A stretch of DNA of 64,000 bases from Limonium bicolor. Lineage: Eukaryota; Streptophyta; Magnoliopsida; Caryophyllales; Plumbaginaceae. The stretch is from assembly GCA_023374045.1 (NCBI GenBank), contig CM041780.1, positions 91,725,627-91,789,626 of the forward strand. Direction: 5' to 3'. The notes under the pieces were generated by a model, which saw nothing but the letters and a program-made list of their open reading frames with translations, ran no database searches and had not been told where the DNA came from. Positions 46,966 through 59,351 of the stretch are shown one piece after another (positions within the stretch are counted from its first letter, which is position 1; each line of letters opens with the position of its first letter). Both the position numbers and the translations under genes were made by a program.

Positions 46966-47764
46966 ATAATACTTTTGAATTTTTGTTGATATGGATTTTT
47001 TACAAACTACCCCCACCTTTGGGGGCATCCAGCATAATAAAAATGTTTCCAAGCGGTAGCTTTAGGCCTTGGATTTCCAGAATGATAGAAACATCTTGCA
47101 GAAGAGTACTTCAGGTAATAGATCGAGTTTTAATGAGTTCCTTCCAGAAATGTGCATATTCTGGCCAGTACTTCTTCGTGTCGCTGTCCCGGAGGCGGCG
47201 GTGCAGAAGCTATTTGAGGTTTGAATATCCACTCGGGATGCAATGATGGTGCTCGAGCAGTGGGGAAGGATCTGGAAGGATAATATGTATTTGATGTGAT
47301 CAATTTGAATATAGTAGTTGTTCGTCTGCTTGCGGTTCTCACTTTTTCTTAGAGGGCTGGTACTGTGGGCTGTTCATTCTTGGCAAGCGAGCTGTGATAT
47401 ACCCATGAGTCGCAGGCCATGGTTCGTGTGGCTCCTCAGATCACAAACAACATGTAACCGTGGTCAGAAAGTTGGAAAGAACAACGACAATTGTCATAGA
47501 CAAGTGAATTTAATAGCTTAGAATGAATATTAATGCTTTTTCCATATGGGAGATCGTAACTACGCCTCAATACATCCATGTCCTTCTAACCAAACCATAC
47601 ACCATACAAAGATGGCTCAAAATAAGGACAAAACATTGAGGAATGACCTCAAGCAATGAGCATCGTAAAGGATAGGAGACAATCATGTGCAACTATGCTA
47701 TCCTGGCCCTAACAGAGGTTAAAAACTGAAGTAAGGAAGTAGACAAGGCCTAGAGAACAAACTT
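46966..47764. other. No recognisable gene; possible decayed retroelement
   Basis: Minus-strand fragments at 47130-47342 and 46990-47120 (for example ILEIQGLKLPLGN) could be decayed coding sequence. I cannot assign them to a family. Confidence 0.3.
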
Positions 47765-47777
47765 CACTAGTAGAAAA

Positions 47778-47997
47778 AGACCCTACCGCAGCGGTTGTTT
47801 GGTACCTATGGCAGCGGTTGAAAACCGCTGCGATGGGTGCCGCTGCAGTAGGTGAAACACCTAACGCAGCGGTTCTTTCAAAGAACCGCTGCAGTAGACC
47901 TTTTTTTTTAAAAAAAAAAGCGACCTATCCCAGCGGAAAAAAAAACAACCTATTGCAGCGGTTCTTAGTAAGAACCGCTGCAATAGGTTTTTTTTTT
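47778..47997. repeat. CACTA subterminal hairpin repeats, left end
   Basis: Several CAGCGGTT motifs occur in direct and inverted orientation, forming hairpins such as GCGGTTCTTTCAAAGAACCGC and GCGGTTCTTAGTAAGAACCGC. Repeated subterminal motifs of this kind are where the En/Spm TNPA protein binds. Confidence 0.85.
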
Positions 47998-47999
47998 GT

Positions 48000-48260
48000 T
48001 TTTTCCATTCCACCCTACAATTCTACCACACACACCCAAAATCAATCAAACCTGTTAAGATATAGCAATTAACAATGCCACCACAGTGGGGCATTAGATC
48101 AACCATTTCACCATTTAAATAGCCACCAAACCTATTTACGGGCAATAATCCACTTACATTTACAAATTTGAGCAAATTAATCAACATCTACAAAATCTTT
48201 ACAAAAACGACAATTGTTTCATGAGAATTTCAAAATCATCCTACTCAATCCTACCAAACC
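48000..48260. other. CACTA non-coding 3' part
   Basis: AT-rich sequence between the end of the Ulp1-like gene and the subterminal repeats. It probably contains the 3' untranslated region of the minus-strand gene. Confidence 0.4.
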
Positions 48261-51200
48261 CTAGAAGCAACATACATTAACGCTCATGAATTGTGCCCAT
48301 TCTTCGAGCACCTCGTTATATGTCCTTCGTTGTAACCGTCTACCAACTCTTCAAAAGCCTTGGAATTAACACAAAAAGAATATGATTAGTTGCTAATAAT
48401 ACTTTGAGTTTAAGAATCAAGTTAAAAATTATCTACAAAACCAAAATATTTCGAGAATGCTACTTACCAAGTCTAGAGACTTCTCTGGCAAGAGTCTCGG
48501 TCCCGCTATCAAGTCACTCATAAACCGAATGACATAGTAGCCACATTCCGAACCTCCCGGCTGTGTGGACACTGCACATGTATATGCGTACATATTCAAA
48601 ATCGATTTAACACATAAATTATAATACTGTTCCTATTTTAAAACTAATGAACATACTACAAAATTTGAATAAGGACTACAAAAATACCTTGACTACATTC
48701 CACAGAATCTTCTTATATCTCTCTCCTCGGACTTGCGTCATTACAGATACAAGGCACTAGAATTCACGCACAGATAAAGTAAAAGTTATCAACCGATGAT
48801 TAAGAAATAACTAAAAATTGATAATTAATCAAGTTAAGTAAATTCATCACCTCATCAACATGTTATTATAAGTGGCCTCTTGGGACGCAGAGATGCTGAG
48901 TCAAGCTGCAGGACTCTTGGGCTTTTTATACATAGAACGAGCAAAGACAGTGTCGGCTGTTCATAGATTACAATACAGGCATAACTTAATTCAATCAATT
49001 ACATAATACAAATATCATAATTTTTAAACTAACTTAACATTAGATAACATTCTTACCCTTGATGAAGAGGCAGCATTATGTAAGATTTATCTGCAACTGC
49101 ACACGCATGTATCACATTCGACAAATACTAGACCAACGCTTCGGGGTCAGATCCTATATTAGCTTTGGAACAGTAGTCAGGGCATAGGAACCCGAAACTA
49201 CTATTCTCATGTACTTGGACCGCCTTGTCATCAATAAACCTGCACAATATAAAGAAACAAATATTATGAATTTAATTTTCAAATATACAGAGTAAAATGT
49301 GTACAACGTATGCTAATTACTCACATGCAAGCCGATTTGAGAATCGACACACTCAACCAATCCTTCGTGAACAACTCCACAAAATCAGTAAGATAGATTT
49401 CAAAACTCTGAGCGCCTCTATAGTGAAAAAGATCCGTTCTTGGTTCCAATGTAACCGAATCTCTTCCTGGCCGTCATCAATAGTGTGGAGTGCAACAGAT
49501 TCAGCATGGGGGGTAAGGCATTCAGAACCGCCGGTCGTAGCAAATTCGATCTCATCACAACTCTAGTCGCGGATGCCATCGAAGGATTAACTGGTGCAAC
49601 AACAACTCTCTTTCCTTTTGCCTTATCAGAATTTGATTGAATGTGTTCCTAATATATTAATTTAATAAGTATATGTTTCTACTCTAGGATATGTTAAAGA
49701 ATAAGTTTTTTCATGGGGTTACCTGCTGCTCCCCAAGCCTAATCAATCTACAGGGCCACTGTACTGATTGGATTCAGCTTGACGAAGGGTGGATATGTCT
49801 GCACTGGGCACCGGTATCTGACAATCCGCGTAAGCAGGCGCGTAACCTTCAACAACCCCGGCATGGTACTCTCGGAGCGCTGTATTCCTCACGGTGTCTC
49901 CAGCACAAGACTTGAAAAGTTTTCCCCACCCTACTTCGACTTCGTCAACGCCAATCACTTGGAACAATGTGCAGTCAATTGGTTGCTAAATTTTCAAAAT
50001 TAAAGATTTTAGATGCACATAAACAAGTGTATAATTTGTTTTTTTTTGTATTTGTAGTTAACATGTTGTTCTAACCTTGAGAGATGAATATGGAAATGGG
50101 TTGACGGAGTGAACACTACTGGGAGGCACTGCTGCGGGCTCTGATGCTTGTGCCTGATCTGGCGGTCTAGAAACCTCCTGACTCATCCTCTCAGAGCGCA
50201 TCATCTCCATAGCTTCAGCGATTGACTGTCGAAATTCATTTCGTAGTCGCTGCTCGAGCTCCGCATTCTGGCGTAAGTGCTCCTCATATGTAATGCTCCC
50301 TGCAGCAGTGTCTCGACCCAGGATTACCGAAGGCTTGGCGTATACCGACATGACCACCAAAGCCTACTGCACGACCCGGATGATCCTTCTTCCCGAGAGC
50401 GCGGGAAAGTGGATCATCCTGCCTAACGGGCTGCCAAGTGCCCTGGGTGATCTGGGAGCTTAACTCTTCCTGTTATGGAGTTTAATAAGTCAATAAGGAT
50501 ACTTCGGTTTATTTAACTGCTATTGTTACTCTATAAATATAATAAACATTTTTTAAACTAAAAATCACTTACCATTTGGTTGATGACCTCTCTCGTGGCG
50601 TCATCATACTCAGCAGGTGCCGCCGGATTTGAAGGTTTCTTCCGTCGACTTAAGTCCCAAACCTTCATCCTTCGTTCGCTGACATTCGAGCCAGCTGGCA
50701 GCAACCCCTCTTTCTCCCACTGCGGCACACGCTGAGCAATACTTGTACTCCCCATGTGATGGGGGTAACGATTTTTTTTTGCATTTTGTTGTTGTTTCTC
50801 ACGTATAGCCTACATATATGTATGAAAAGACAAATTATGCAAATAATATATGAAAAAGACGAATTAACCAAATGAACTGTAAGGACACTTTAAACATTTA
50901 TCATACAAAAGAACAACTACTAGTGTGAAACTCACCTTGAACTCAGGGGTCAAACGCTTCGCAACAAACTCATTCCACTGCTCTTCAGTAATACCATCAT
51001 ATTTTTGCCACGGTGGTCTCCGATCATCCACATCTTCACCTTCTGCCTCCTCTATCTCTGCGGGCTCCTCACAGTAAATGTACTGCCTCGTGAGCAGAGA
51101 TCTGAAGTCTTTGAATTGTGTGGCAATCCCCTTCATCACATCATCCTTCAGAGAAGGATCTATACAGAATCGGTCCTATATGCACAAAAAAAAGGATTAG

Positions 51201-51661
51201 TGTAAAAAAGTAACTATATAAATCTTAAAACAAACTATTAAGTGTAACAAATACCTTGAGACGTTCAAATATCTGCTCCTTCAACGCCTGAGGCACTTGC
51301 TTCCAATTGTGGTTTATATTGAAATATGTACTCACCAAATGCCTGGCTAGAGCAGTGAAATCATTTTTCCAGGTACCCGTGGGCTGATTAAATTCATTGA
51401 ACTCCAAAGGCTTTGTCGGGGGGCCTCTATTTGCTTTCAGCCCACGGGTTGCCCCTCGTTTTTTGGGTTTCTTGAGAGGCGGAGGAGCAACTTGTATCTC
51501 TTGTCCTTCCTGTGAAGGCCCTGCTGTCTCGGTCTGCTGTGGGGTGGTCTCTACTTTCTGCTTTCTTTTTACCACCTCGTGTGGTGCGTTTTGCCGGTCT
51601 ACTATCCCCCCAGTCAGGAGCAGCTGTCCTATAGGATCATCAATAGGATCATCATCCACTG
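48261..51661 (-). pseudogene. CACTA second gene: Transposase_24 region joined to a Ulp1-like C48 protease region
   Basis: Multi-exon minus-strand gene with plausible GT-AG junctions. Exon 51256-51661 has a Lys/Pro-rich start and TGTWKNDFTALARHLVSTYF. Exon ~50945-51177 has PPWQKYDGITEEQWNEFVAK, exon ~50572-50811 IAQRVPQWEKEG, and exon ~50060-50470 GTWQPVRQDDPLSRALGKKD then a coiled coil. Later exons carry YLTDFVELFTKDWLSVSIL (~49320-49420), VQVHENSSFGFLCPDYCSK with YIMLPLHQG (~49060-49230), VRGERYKKILWNVVK (~48690-48750), QPGGSECGYYVIRFMSD with the presumed catalytic Cys (~48485-48570), and EVLEEWAQFMS before a stop at 48261. The usual catalytic His-Trp segment after LPLHQG is not seen. Frameshifts and internal stops make this copy non-functional. 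SUMO-protease-like domains are known from some plant transposons. Confidence 0.75.
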
Positions 51662-51818
51662 AGGAAAAAAACACACACATTAGATCAATATTCATGGAAC
51701 GATGTATAATTGCAAAAATAAACATAAATAATTAATTCTGATAACATTGTAACAACAATAATACGAATTATATAATGTAATTTCAACCAATGGTGTTACC
51801 TAGACATAGTAACATATA

Positions 51819-54800
51819 TCATGATCTGTTTTCTACCCAAACCCCCTCATTATGGTCTGATCGAGCGTAGATGGTCTGAACATCATCATTTTGTAAATCA
51901 TCAGTTGAATCATGCAACCCTGTATGCAACGATACAGTTTCATCTATCATCTCATTATCATCATCGTCGTTGTTTTCATCCTCAAACAAAACCGGTCTTC
52001 TCCCTGGAAGAACAACATGCCATCTACTAGCTTTTGGGTCTTCAACATAAAACACCTGGTCACAGTCTTTACCCAACACAAACTGATCTTCCTTATTAGT
52101 TGTAACACGTGAAAGATCAACCAAAATAAGTCCTTTATCATTTTGGAGTCCATGTCGGTTGTCCACCCAATTGCAGCGGAACAATAGAAACGAATCAATG
52201 TGATAGTTTAGTTCCCATATGTCCTCTATCACACCATAATACCAACTACTACTGCTCATTGGTTGAACCTGGTTACCTAGACCATATTCAGTCACCGATG
52301 CTTCAATTTTTACCCCACTGTTCTGATGTATTGATTTAGCATCTTGGCGTGCAGTGTAGTATGTGCATCCATTAATGTCATACCCTTCAAACGATACAAC
52401 ATCTGTTCCAGAACCAACAGCTAGACATCTGATTTCTTCACTGACATCTTCGGGGTTCAATGAAGCTTGCTCAAACACATATTCCTTAAACCATTGGACG
52501 AATACTCGATTTTGTTCTTTTTTAAGCCAGATACGGTTTTTGGTAGGGTTTTGTCGACTCAACTCAGCAATGTGAATATCGAAGTAGGGTTCAACAACCT
52601 CAAGGTGTTGTAGTACAAACAAATGTGCCTGATTAATAAGATCACGAGAGATACGAACAACCTTTTTGCCAATAACTCCTTTACCCTCAAATCTACCATG
52701 GTGACGTGGTTTGGGAATACCAATTGACTCTGCATCGTTCAAATAACTTGTTACGAATTCTGTGACTTCCTCAGTCACTGTTGCTTCGATGATACTGCCT
52801 TCCGGTCTATATCTGTTTTTCATTCTACCCTTCAGAATCCCCATATATCGTTCGAAAGGATACATGTAACGTAAGTAAACCGGACCACAATATTTGATCT
52901 CTCGGACAATATGCACTACTAAATGCACCATTATGTCGAAGAAAGATGGTGGGAAATAAATCTCAAGCTGGCATATTGTCACAACAATTTCATGTTGCAG
53001 ATCATCGAGGGTGTCTGAGTCAATTGCCTTGCAGCAGACAGCGTTGAAGAAGAAACATAATCGAGTTAGAGCATTTCTGACATTTTCTGGTAATATCCCT
53101 CGTATTGCAACTGGAAGAAGATGCAACATTAACACATGATAATCATGAGATTTCATGCCTAACAGTTTCAAATCCTTCATAGAAACTAGGTTCTTCCAGT
53201 TTGAAGAGTACCCAGATGGTACCTTCAATGTGTGCAAACACTTGCAAAAACTTAATTTTTCACTCTTAGAGAGGGTATAACACGCAGGAGGTAGATATGT
53301 TCGCTTCTCATCCTCTATTGGGTGTAGTTCTTTCCGTATGCGCAACTCTTGCATATCTCTCCTCACCTTCAATCCGTCTTTCGTCTTGCCGGGTATGTTG
53401 AGCAAAGTACCACACACTGCCTCACCGACGTTCTTCACAATGTGCATGATATCCAAACAATGTCGAACAGGCAGATGCCGCCAATACGGTAGATCCCAAA
53501 AAATGGAACGTTTTTTCCAAATGTTCTTCGGCGGCTTGGATGTGTTTCCAAAGACATTTTCAATGTCTTTTACCTTTGCATACACTTCCTCTGAATTCAA
53601 AGGCAGACGAGCCACACGAGTCTCGGGCTCATTGTTGAACAGCTTTCGCTTTCTCGAACGGTAAGGATGGTCTACTGGAAGAAACCGTCGATGACACATA
53701 TAAACATTTTTGCCGCAGTGCTTCAGACGATCTGAACATGTGTCATCCTCACATACCGGACACGCTTTGAATCCTTTCACCGAGTATCCTGACAAGTTCC
53801 CATAGGCAGGAAAGTCGTTAACAGTACAGAACAACATCGCCTTCAGTGTGAAATTTTCTTTCGCATGAGCATCATATACCACTGTCCCTTCATTCCACAA
53901 CAAGTTCAGATCGTCGATCAGTGGTGCAAGATATACGTCAATGTTATGACCAGGTTGCTTTGGACCAGAAATTAGGAGTGATAACATAATGTATTTTCGT
54001 TTCATGCACAACCATGACGGTAAATTGTAGATCACTAGTAGCACCGGCCAAGTGCTGTGCTGACTGCTCAACGTGCCATACGGGTTCATCCCATCGGTAC
54101 ACAATCCAAGTCTCAGATTCCTATCCTCATCCCCAAAATGATGTTTGAATTTTCTGTTGATATTTCTCCACTGAGGTCCGTCTGCAGGATGTCTTAATTT
54201 TTCATCATTTTTCTACCATCCGCGTGCCATCGTAAGTTCTTCGCATCTTTCGGGTTGGCAAACAACCGTTTGAATCTAGGAATTATCGGCAAGTACCACA
54301 ATAATTTCACTGGACGATTTTTTTTCTGAAAGGAGGAATCCTCATCCTTGTCCTTGTACCGGGACAACAAACATTTAGGACACTTGTCTAGATGTTCGTA
54401 TTCACCCCTATAAAGCACACAGTTATTTGGGCAAGCATGAATCTTTTTATATTCAACTCCCATTGGACACATCCATTTCTTTGCCTCGTAGGTGGATGTA
54501 GGAAGACCATTCTCATCAGGAAGCATATCATGTATCAGCTCTAGAAATGACGTGAAACACTTGTCACCAACTCCATATTTCCCCTTTAAGTTGAACAAAT
54601 TAAGTACAGTCAATTTTGTGTATTTAACGCACGAAGGGTACAAAGGTGTCTTTGATGCGTCCAACAATCTTTGATACTCTTCCGGCTTATCGACAAAAGT
54701 ATCCAACATTTTCTAACATTTCATCCATTTGCTCATCATGGTGAGTGGTCTCACTGTCATCGAATCCTGAATCACTTAACGGTACCGACTCATTGATGGT

Positions 54801-55109
54801 ATTGAAGGTGTGGGCGGTACTTGCGTAACGTGGATCATGAGCACTTGATGATGTTGAAGCACTAGCTGCAACAGTTTCTCCATGAAAATTCCATCTTCTG
54901 TAATGTGGCATGAATCCACGGGACTTAAGATGAAATCTAATTTCCTCAATGTCTTCATATTTCCTTACGACCCCACAGTCAACACAAGGACATGAAATAT
55001 TGTCCGCCTTTGTTCTGTCCTTGTGTTGCACTGCCGCTTTGAGAAACTCTTTCAGCTTCTCATCAAAATAGTGATCCCCTCGATCACCGTACATCCAGTC
55101 ACGCTCCAT
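51819..55109 (-). pseudogene. CACTA transposase, TNPD type (Transpos_assoc and Transposase_21)
   Basis: Three overlapping frames form one gene with two frameshifts. The first (55109-54687) starts MERDWMYGDRGDHYFDEKLK and has the Transpos_assoc zinc-binding pattern (ISCPCVDCGVVRKYEDIEEI, then HL.SRGF). The second (54709-54194) has Transposase_21 landmarks: KWMCPMGVEYKKIHACPNNC and LRWHADGRK. The third (open from about 54200 to 51819) carries GLCTDGMNPYG, FKACPVCEDDTCS, WRHLPVRHCLDIMHIVKN, then DUF4218-like SFFDIMVHLVVHIVREI and YMYPFERYMGILKG, and DUF4216-like sequence near the end. The protein would cut and join the element ends. Both breaks are single-base-type shifts near 54.70 and 54.20 kb, so the lesion looks recent. 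Confidence 0.9.
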
Positions 55110-57540
55110 TCTATATGTGAAAACAAAACAATGTTAAGATTGATTTGTCTTTCAGTTTCGTCTGCATTTGTATATGGAGCATGTTTCTACTGGATGTACG
55201 GTTGCAACCAAACTCAGCACTACTCTATGGTTCAACCTAACTAACGTAGCCTAAGTACTCTAACGTTCCAACGTAACTAATCTAGCCTTATTCTAACAAT
55301 TCTAACACATTTAATTTAACTTCAACAAATCATTGCATTATTAAAACAAAAAATAAAGTTTAATTACTTACTTGTTTTAAGGTTGTACAGAGGGGGAAGC
55401 TAGGAGACTGCTTTGGTGATGGGCTGGGAAAGTACTGGTACAAATCCAATAGCAGATTCAGAAGACCTGACAAAGAAAAGTAAAGATTGTTATACACAAA
55501 TAACAAATAAAATTAATTAATAAGACTAATACGATTCTAGAAAAAATTCGGCATGACCTTTGCGTAATCGTGTTAATCCCATGCTTATCATTAAGCATTC
55601 ACCAACATCTTATTTACCACGACAAATAAATTCAACAATTGACAGCAACCATCCTTATTCACAATCACTCAATATTAACCACAACCACTTTTTCGCAATA
55701 ATTAATTAAACAAACAAAGAGAAAAATAGATGAAGATGTTACCTTTTCACTCTTACTCCACAGTAGAAGAAATGAGGAAGAAGAAGTAGAGACCACCCCA
55801 ATTACTGCAGACAGCGGGGAAGCAAGGAAATAATATTAGGGGGGCAAGAAATCCATTATTATAAGCATTATCATATTAAGAAAATAAAAAAGAGAAAAAA
55901 ATAGATGATATTATTACCTTTCCGCTCATGCTGCACAACAGAAGCAATGAGGAAGAAAGAGACATAGAGACCACCCCAATTACTGCAGACAGCGGTGAAG
56001 CAAGGTAATAATATTAGGGGGGCAAGAAACCCATTACTACAAGCATTATCATATTAAGCACGTATATACTGCAATGTAATGGGAGAACATAGATGTTATA
56101 AAGTTATAGATCTTACCACTTTATTAATGTGAAACTTGAAGTTAATTTTTTAAATAGTTTGAGAATTAAGAACAAAATGATTTGTAGTTATTCTTTTTCT
56201 TTTCATAGTAGTTTTATTTACCATTTCAATTTATATGAATTTAAGTTATAAATTTGTTATATATGAATTGTTTTAATACCGTACAAGCTGCTCGCAGTTT
56301 AAAGGCGTTTAATTAACATCTGTTTCAGCTCTATTTATTTATTTGTAATGTTAGTGTGCTGCTTGTTATGCAGTATATCTCCTCTGTTTTATTTGAGTTA
56401 ACATTTTTTTGTTACATTTTTCTTACTTCCCACGCTCTTCTTTCTCTTATAAAGGTTGTAATTTTTTCAAGGCTCTTTGCGAAAAAGTAATACAGTATAC
56501 CAGTATTACTTTGATTTCAGCACCGAATTAGTCGTATCAAATTTGTCTAAAAGAACATATTAAGCTAGTTTTTTACAGGATTTTTTAATTAATAGTCTAT
56601 TTTTTTACAGGAATTATGTAAAATTATAATAGTCAACAACATATATACATATGAATTCAAACTTTTTCATGTCAACAAACGACTTATATATGGTTTATGA
56701 TATTGGTATCATGTAGTCATTATGTAATGAATTCAACATATAACGTTTAGATCTAATTAGTTTAGTAAAAAATTCATATACAATAAATCTATTAAAACTT
56801 GTTTTGAATTACAAACTTGTTTATTGGATCTATATAATGAAAAGTTAAAACTTATAGTGTGGAAAAAAATTATAAATTATAAAATGGTATATAATACTTG
56901 AACTAAGTTATTTTATATAGTAGATGTTTATATGCCTTATTTGTATATTGATTTGCATTTTTATTTTTAATATCTTTCATAGTTTCATAGTCATGTTTAT
57001 AATTCTAGTTCTATATTTATATAATTAAATTTATCATCCGTATCATTAACCCCGTTTTATCCGTATCCGTACTTCCGTATCGCATACTTCAGATGACCCG
57101 TACTAAACTCCCGTACCGTTTTTTACAACTTTGGGTTGTATGCAGAGGGCACAAACAGCAAAAATATCAACTCGGCATTTTATCGAACACCTTATATGCA
57201 CAACTATTTATACTTGTTCACACACAACTAAACTAACATTCAATAACTATATTACAACTAGTTATTCAATCAACAAGACAATAATTAACATATTTCGAAG
57301 AGAATTCGGAATCGAACCTAGGGTTCCCGCAGCTTCTCGATCGACGCCTGCGACCACCTGGCGGAACGACTGGCGACGGAGACGGCGGCGAAGAACGGTG
57401 GCGCGACGAGGAAGAACGGTGGCGGTGGTGGAGCAATCGCAGGCGTCAGCTACGGGAAATCGCCGTCGATCGCCGTCGCTCGTTCTCTCGAGTTTACAGA
57501 AGAGAATGAAGAGGAGAATGACGGAGTGCTCGATTTGGGA
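55110..57540 (-). other. CACTA 5' non-coding region
   Basis: This holds the promoter and leader of the minus-strand transposon genes, possibly with leader introns. A ~145 bp segment occurs twice (about 55741-55880 and 55916-56060). Most of 56060-57100 is very AT-rich. About 57320-57520 is GC- and Arg-codon-rich on the plus strand and makes a 146-codon open frame there; I read it as leader sequence rather than a gene. Confidence 0.45.
55741..56060. repeat. Direct duplication of ~145 bp in the CACTA 5' region
   Basis: Both copies contain AGAGACCACCCCAATTACTGC, then AGGGGGGCAAGAAA and AAGCATTATCATATTAAG. They differ at scattered positions and are separated by about 35 bp. An old tandem duplication explains this. 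Confidence 0.8.
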
Positions 57541-57776
57541 AAAAAAAGACTATCGCAGCGGTTCCTACTAAGAACCGCTGAGATAGGTCAGTAAAAAAGA
57601 CCTATCTCAGCGGTTCTTAGGAGGAACCGCTGCGATAGAGTTTTTTTTTTAAATGACCCTACCGCAGCGGTTGTAAGTAACAACCGCTGAGATAGGTTTG
57701 CGGGATTTTTAAAAACGGCCTATCTCAGCGGTTGTTTTTACAACCGCTGCGGTAGGGGCGCTGCGATAGACCATTT
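57541..57776. repeat. CACTA subterminal hairpin repeats, right end
   Basis: Six to eight CAGCGGTT motifs are arranged as four hairpins, for example CAGCGGTTCCTACTAAGAACCGCTG and CAGCGGTTGTTTTTACAACCGCTG (shortened here by eye to the arm pairs CAGCGGTT/AACCGCTG). The loop-side bases GTTCTTA and GTTGTTA vary between hairpins while arms stay paired. Confidence 0.85.
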
Positions 57777-57787
57777 TTTTACTAGTG

Positions 57788-58230
57788 CTCTTTGATTGTT
57801 TATCAGTGGCCATTGACCGATGACCAACAATCATTGACCAATAAGTGATGACCTGTAGATATTGACTGGTAATTGATCGTTGACTGGAGTTGAGTGACTA
57901 TTGACATTGGCCGGTGGTTATTGACAAATCATTCTTTTCTTTTTTCCCTACAAAGACAATATGTAGGCATATAGAATGAATTTTTTTCAATTCCCCTTCA
58001 TTTTTCCTAATTCAATTTTATTTCCTCCACTCGAACCAAATCCTTAAAAATTACAATAAGTCAAGATTAATAGCTCTTAAGCTCTTAATAAGCACCTTAA
58101 AAAGAAAAGAAAATTCATTTTGATTACTAGAAACAATCAAATAGTCCTGTTCGACCTTCGGACTTTCCTTCATAAACGAACCCAACTTTTGTATGCAAAT
58201 AAGACAGTTGGGAACTCACATTCATTGGTC
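57788..58230. other. No gene; degenerate ATTGACC repeats
   Basis: About 57805-57935 holds many variants of ATTGACC and TGATGACC at 12-20 base spacing. The rest is AT-rich with no coding content. Confidence 0.45.
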
Positions 58231-59335
58231 AAACCACCTCGTCTGACTGTCAGACTGTAAAATCTGCCTATCACATAGACCAACAATCTGTTAGGTCGAA
58301 TCTTCCTTCTGCTAGTACTACTTCTACAGGTCTTAGTCACAAGATCTCGAAACTGCAGTGCAGTCCTAGAGTGAAACTTTTTTTCTGGAAGTTCATGAGA
58401 AATATCGTGGCTAGTGGTGCTAATATAGCTAGGAGAACAGGTTCCTCTCCCTTATGTTACCTCTGTGGCAAAGTAGATACTACTTTTCACAATATCTTTG
58501 ATTGTGTCATGATTAGAAATCAATGGGAGGGGCTGATTGATATTAGCAGTTTTGATCAAGCTAATGAGGATAATATTCAGTACTGGATTTTTTCTCAAGC
58601 TGATAGATGGCCTACAAAAAAATTAGAAAAAGTGATGAACAAGATGTGGAGTATATATGATGCTAAGAATATGGCCAGACACAACAACGATATGTCTTTG
58701 CAGGCTCTTCTAGAGTCTAACTTTGCTTTTATTAAAGCTCATAAGATTACTAATGCCAATGTGATGTCAGTTTTGCATACAGATTTTACCTGGATACCGC
58801 CTAATCAGGGTGGAATCAAGGTAAACTGTGGTTGTAAAAAGATTAAGGGTAAAAGCTTGATTTTGGCAGGTTCTGTTCGTGATGCAGAGGGTAATATTTT
58901 GATGGCTTTTAACAAAGTAATGGTAGCTGCTTGCTCAGTTTTGGGAGCAGAAGTACAAGGGCTGGTGTTTGCACTGAAATGGGCTTATGGGAAGAAGTAT
59001 GAGAGAGTTGAAGTTGATACCTGCCAAGCTGAGATCTTCAAGTTCTCTGAACAGATTAGAGATAACCATCAAAGCTCTTTCTCCTTGGCTCAGTGGGAGA
59101 AAATTGGTGTGATGATTATGAGCTGTCTGAATGTGTCCTTTAGTCATGTAGGATCTGATTTTAATTTCCCTGTTATGTTAATCTCAAACATGTACAACAA
59201 TACTAAGTTCTTTAAAATTTGGATGGGAGAAGACATTCCCCTTAAGATTACTAGGTTTTGTAATATGGATCTTTAAGGTAGCTGCTTGTTTTTTTTATAT
59301 ATATGAATGAATCAGTTTAATACAAAAAATAAAAA
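58231..59335 (+). mobile_element. 5'-truncated LINE fragment
   Basis: Plus-strand sequence begins in the linker before the zinc-binding domain (QTVKSAYH near 58252), continues through zf-RVT and RNase H-like regions, and ends after a stop at 59276 with an A-rich tail (ACAAAAAATAAAAAAAC, about 59318-59334). Reverse transcriptase and endonuclease are absent. I could not find a target duplication, so the 5' boundary is uncertain. Confidence 0.7.
58371..59276 (+). pseudogene. LINE zf-RVT and RNase H-like open frame (301 codons)
   Basis: An uninterrupted 301-codon frame. Residues 1-50 hold the reverse-transcriptase zinc-binding domain (KLFFWKFMRN, CYLCGKVDTTFHNIFDC, a C-x2-C...H...C pattern). Residues ~150-240 are an RVT_3 RNase H-like fold (GIKVNCGCKKIKG, GSVRDAEGNILMAF, LGAEVQGLVFALKWA, VEVDTCQAEIF). 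The first catalytic Asp of the usual VDG motif is replaced by Cys (VNCG), while the Glu and the second Asp are kept, so RNase H activity is doubtful. The last ~60 residues match nothing I recognise. The frame is open upstream of the ATG, and no promoter or introns were seen. Most likely a young fossil; expression as a host protein cannot be excluded. Confidence 0.7.
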
Positions 59336-59351
59336 AACTACGAAGAACTAA

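Larger units (their letters stand above)
47765..57787 (-). mobile_element. Complete CACTA (En/Spm) transposon, 10 kb
   Basis: Termini are CACTAGTAGAAAAA at the left and TTTTTTTACTAGTG at the right, matching inverted repeats at 13 of 14 positions with the diagnostic CACTA start. Flanking triplets are CTT (47762-47764) and CTC (57788-57790), a 2-of-3 match for the usual 3 bp duplication. Subterminal arrays of CAGCGGTT hairpins lie at both ends. Two minus-strand genes sit inside: a TNPD-type transposase (51819-55109) and a Transposase_24 plus Ulp1-like gene (48261-51661). Frameshifts in both suggest the copy cannot move on its own, though its ends look intact for mobilisation by a relative. Confidence 0.93.

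Noticed and set aside
46719..46989. Overlapping open frames with repeated GFHFNPRW and APWTKGPVK motifs
   Set aside because: They are translations of the 36 bp and ~40 bp tandem arrays, open in several frames, with no start context or conservation that would support a gene.
47130..47342. Minus-strand frame thought to be a Gag or pararetroviral fragment
   Set aside because: Only generic Pro- and Arg-rich sequence; no zinc knuckle, protease or polymerase motif.
57131..57571. 146-codon plus-strand frame with an Arg-rich stretch
   Set aside because: It lies in the CACTA leader, antisense to its genes, and ends in subterminal repeat sequence. The Arg richness comes from CGGCGACGG-type low-complexity DNA, and no family resemblance is visible.
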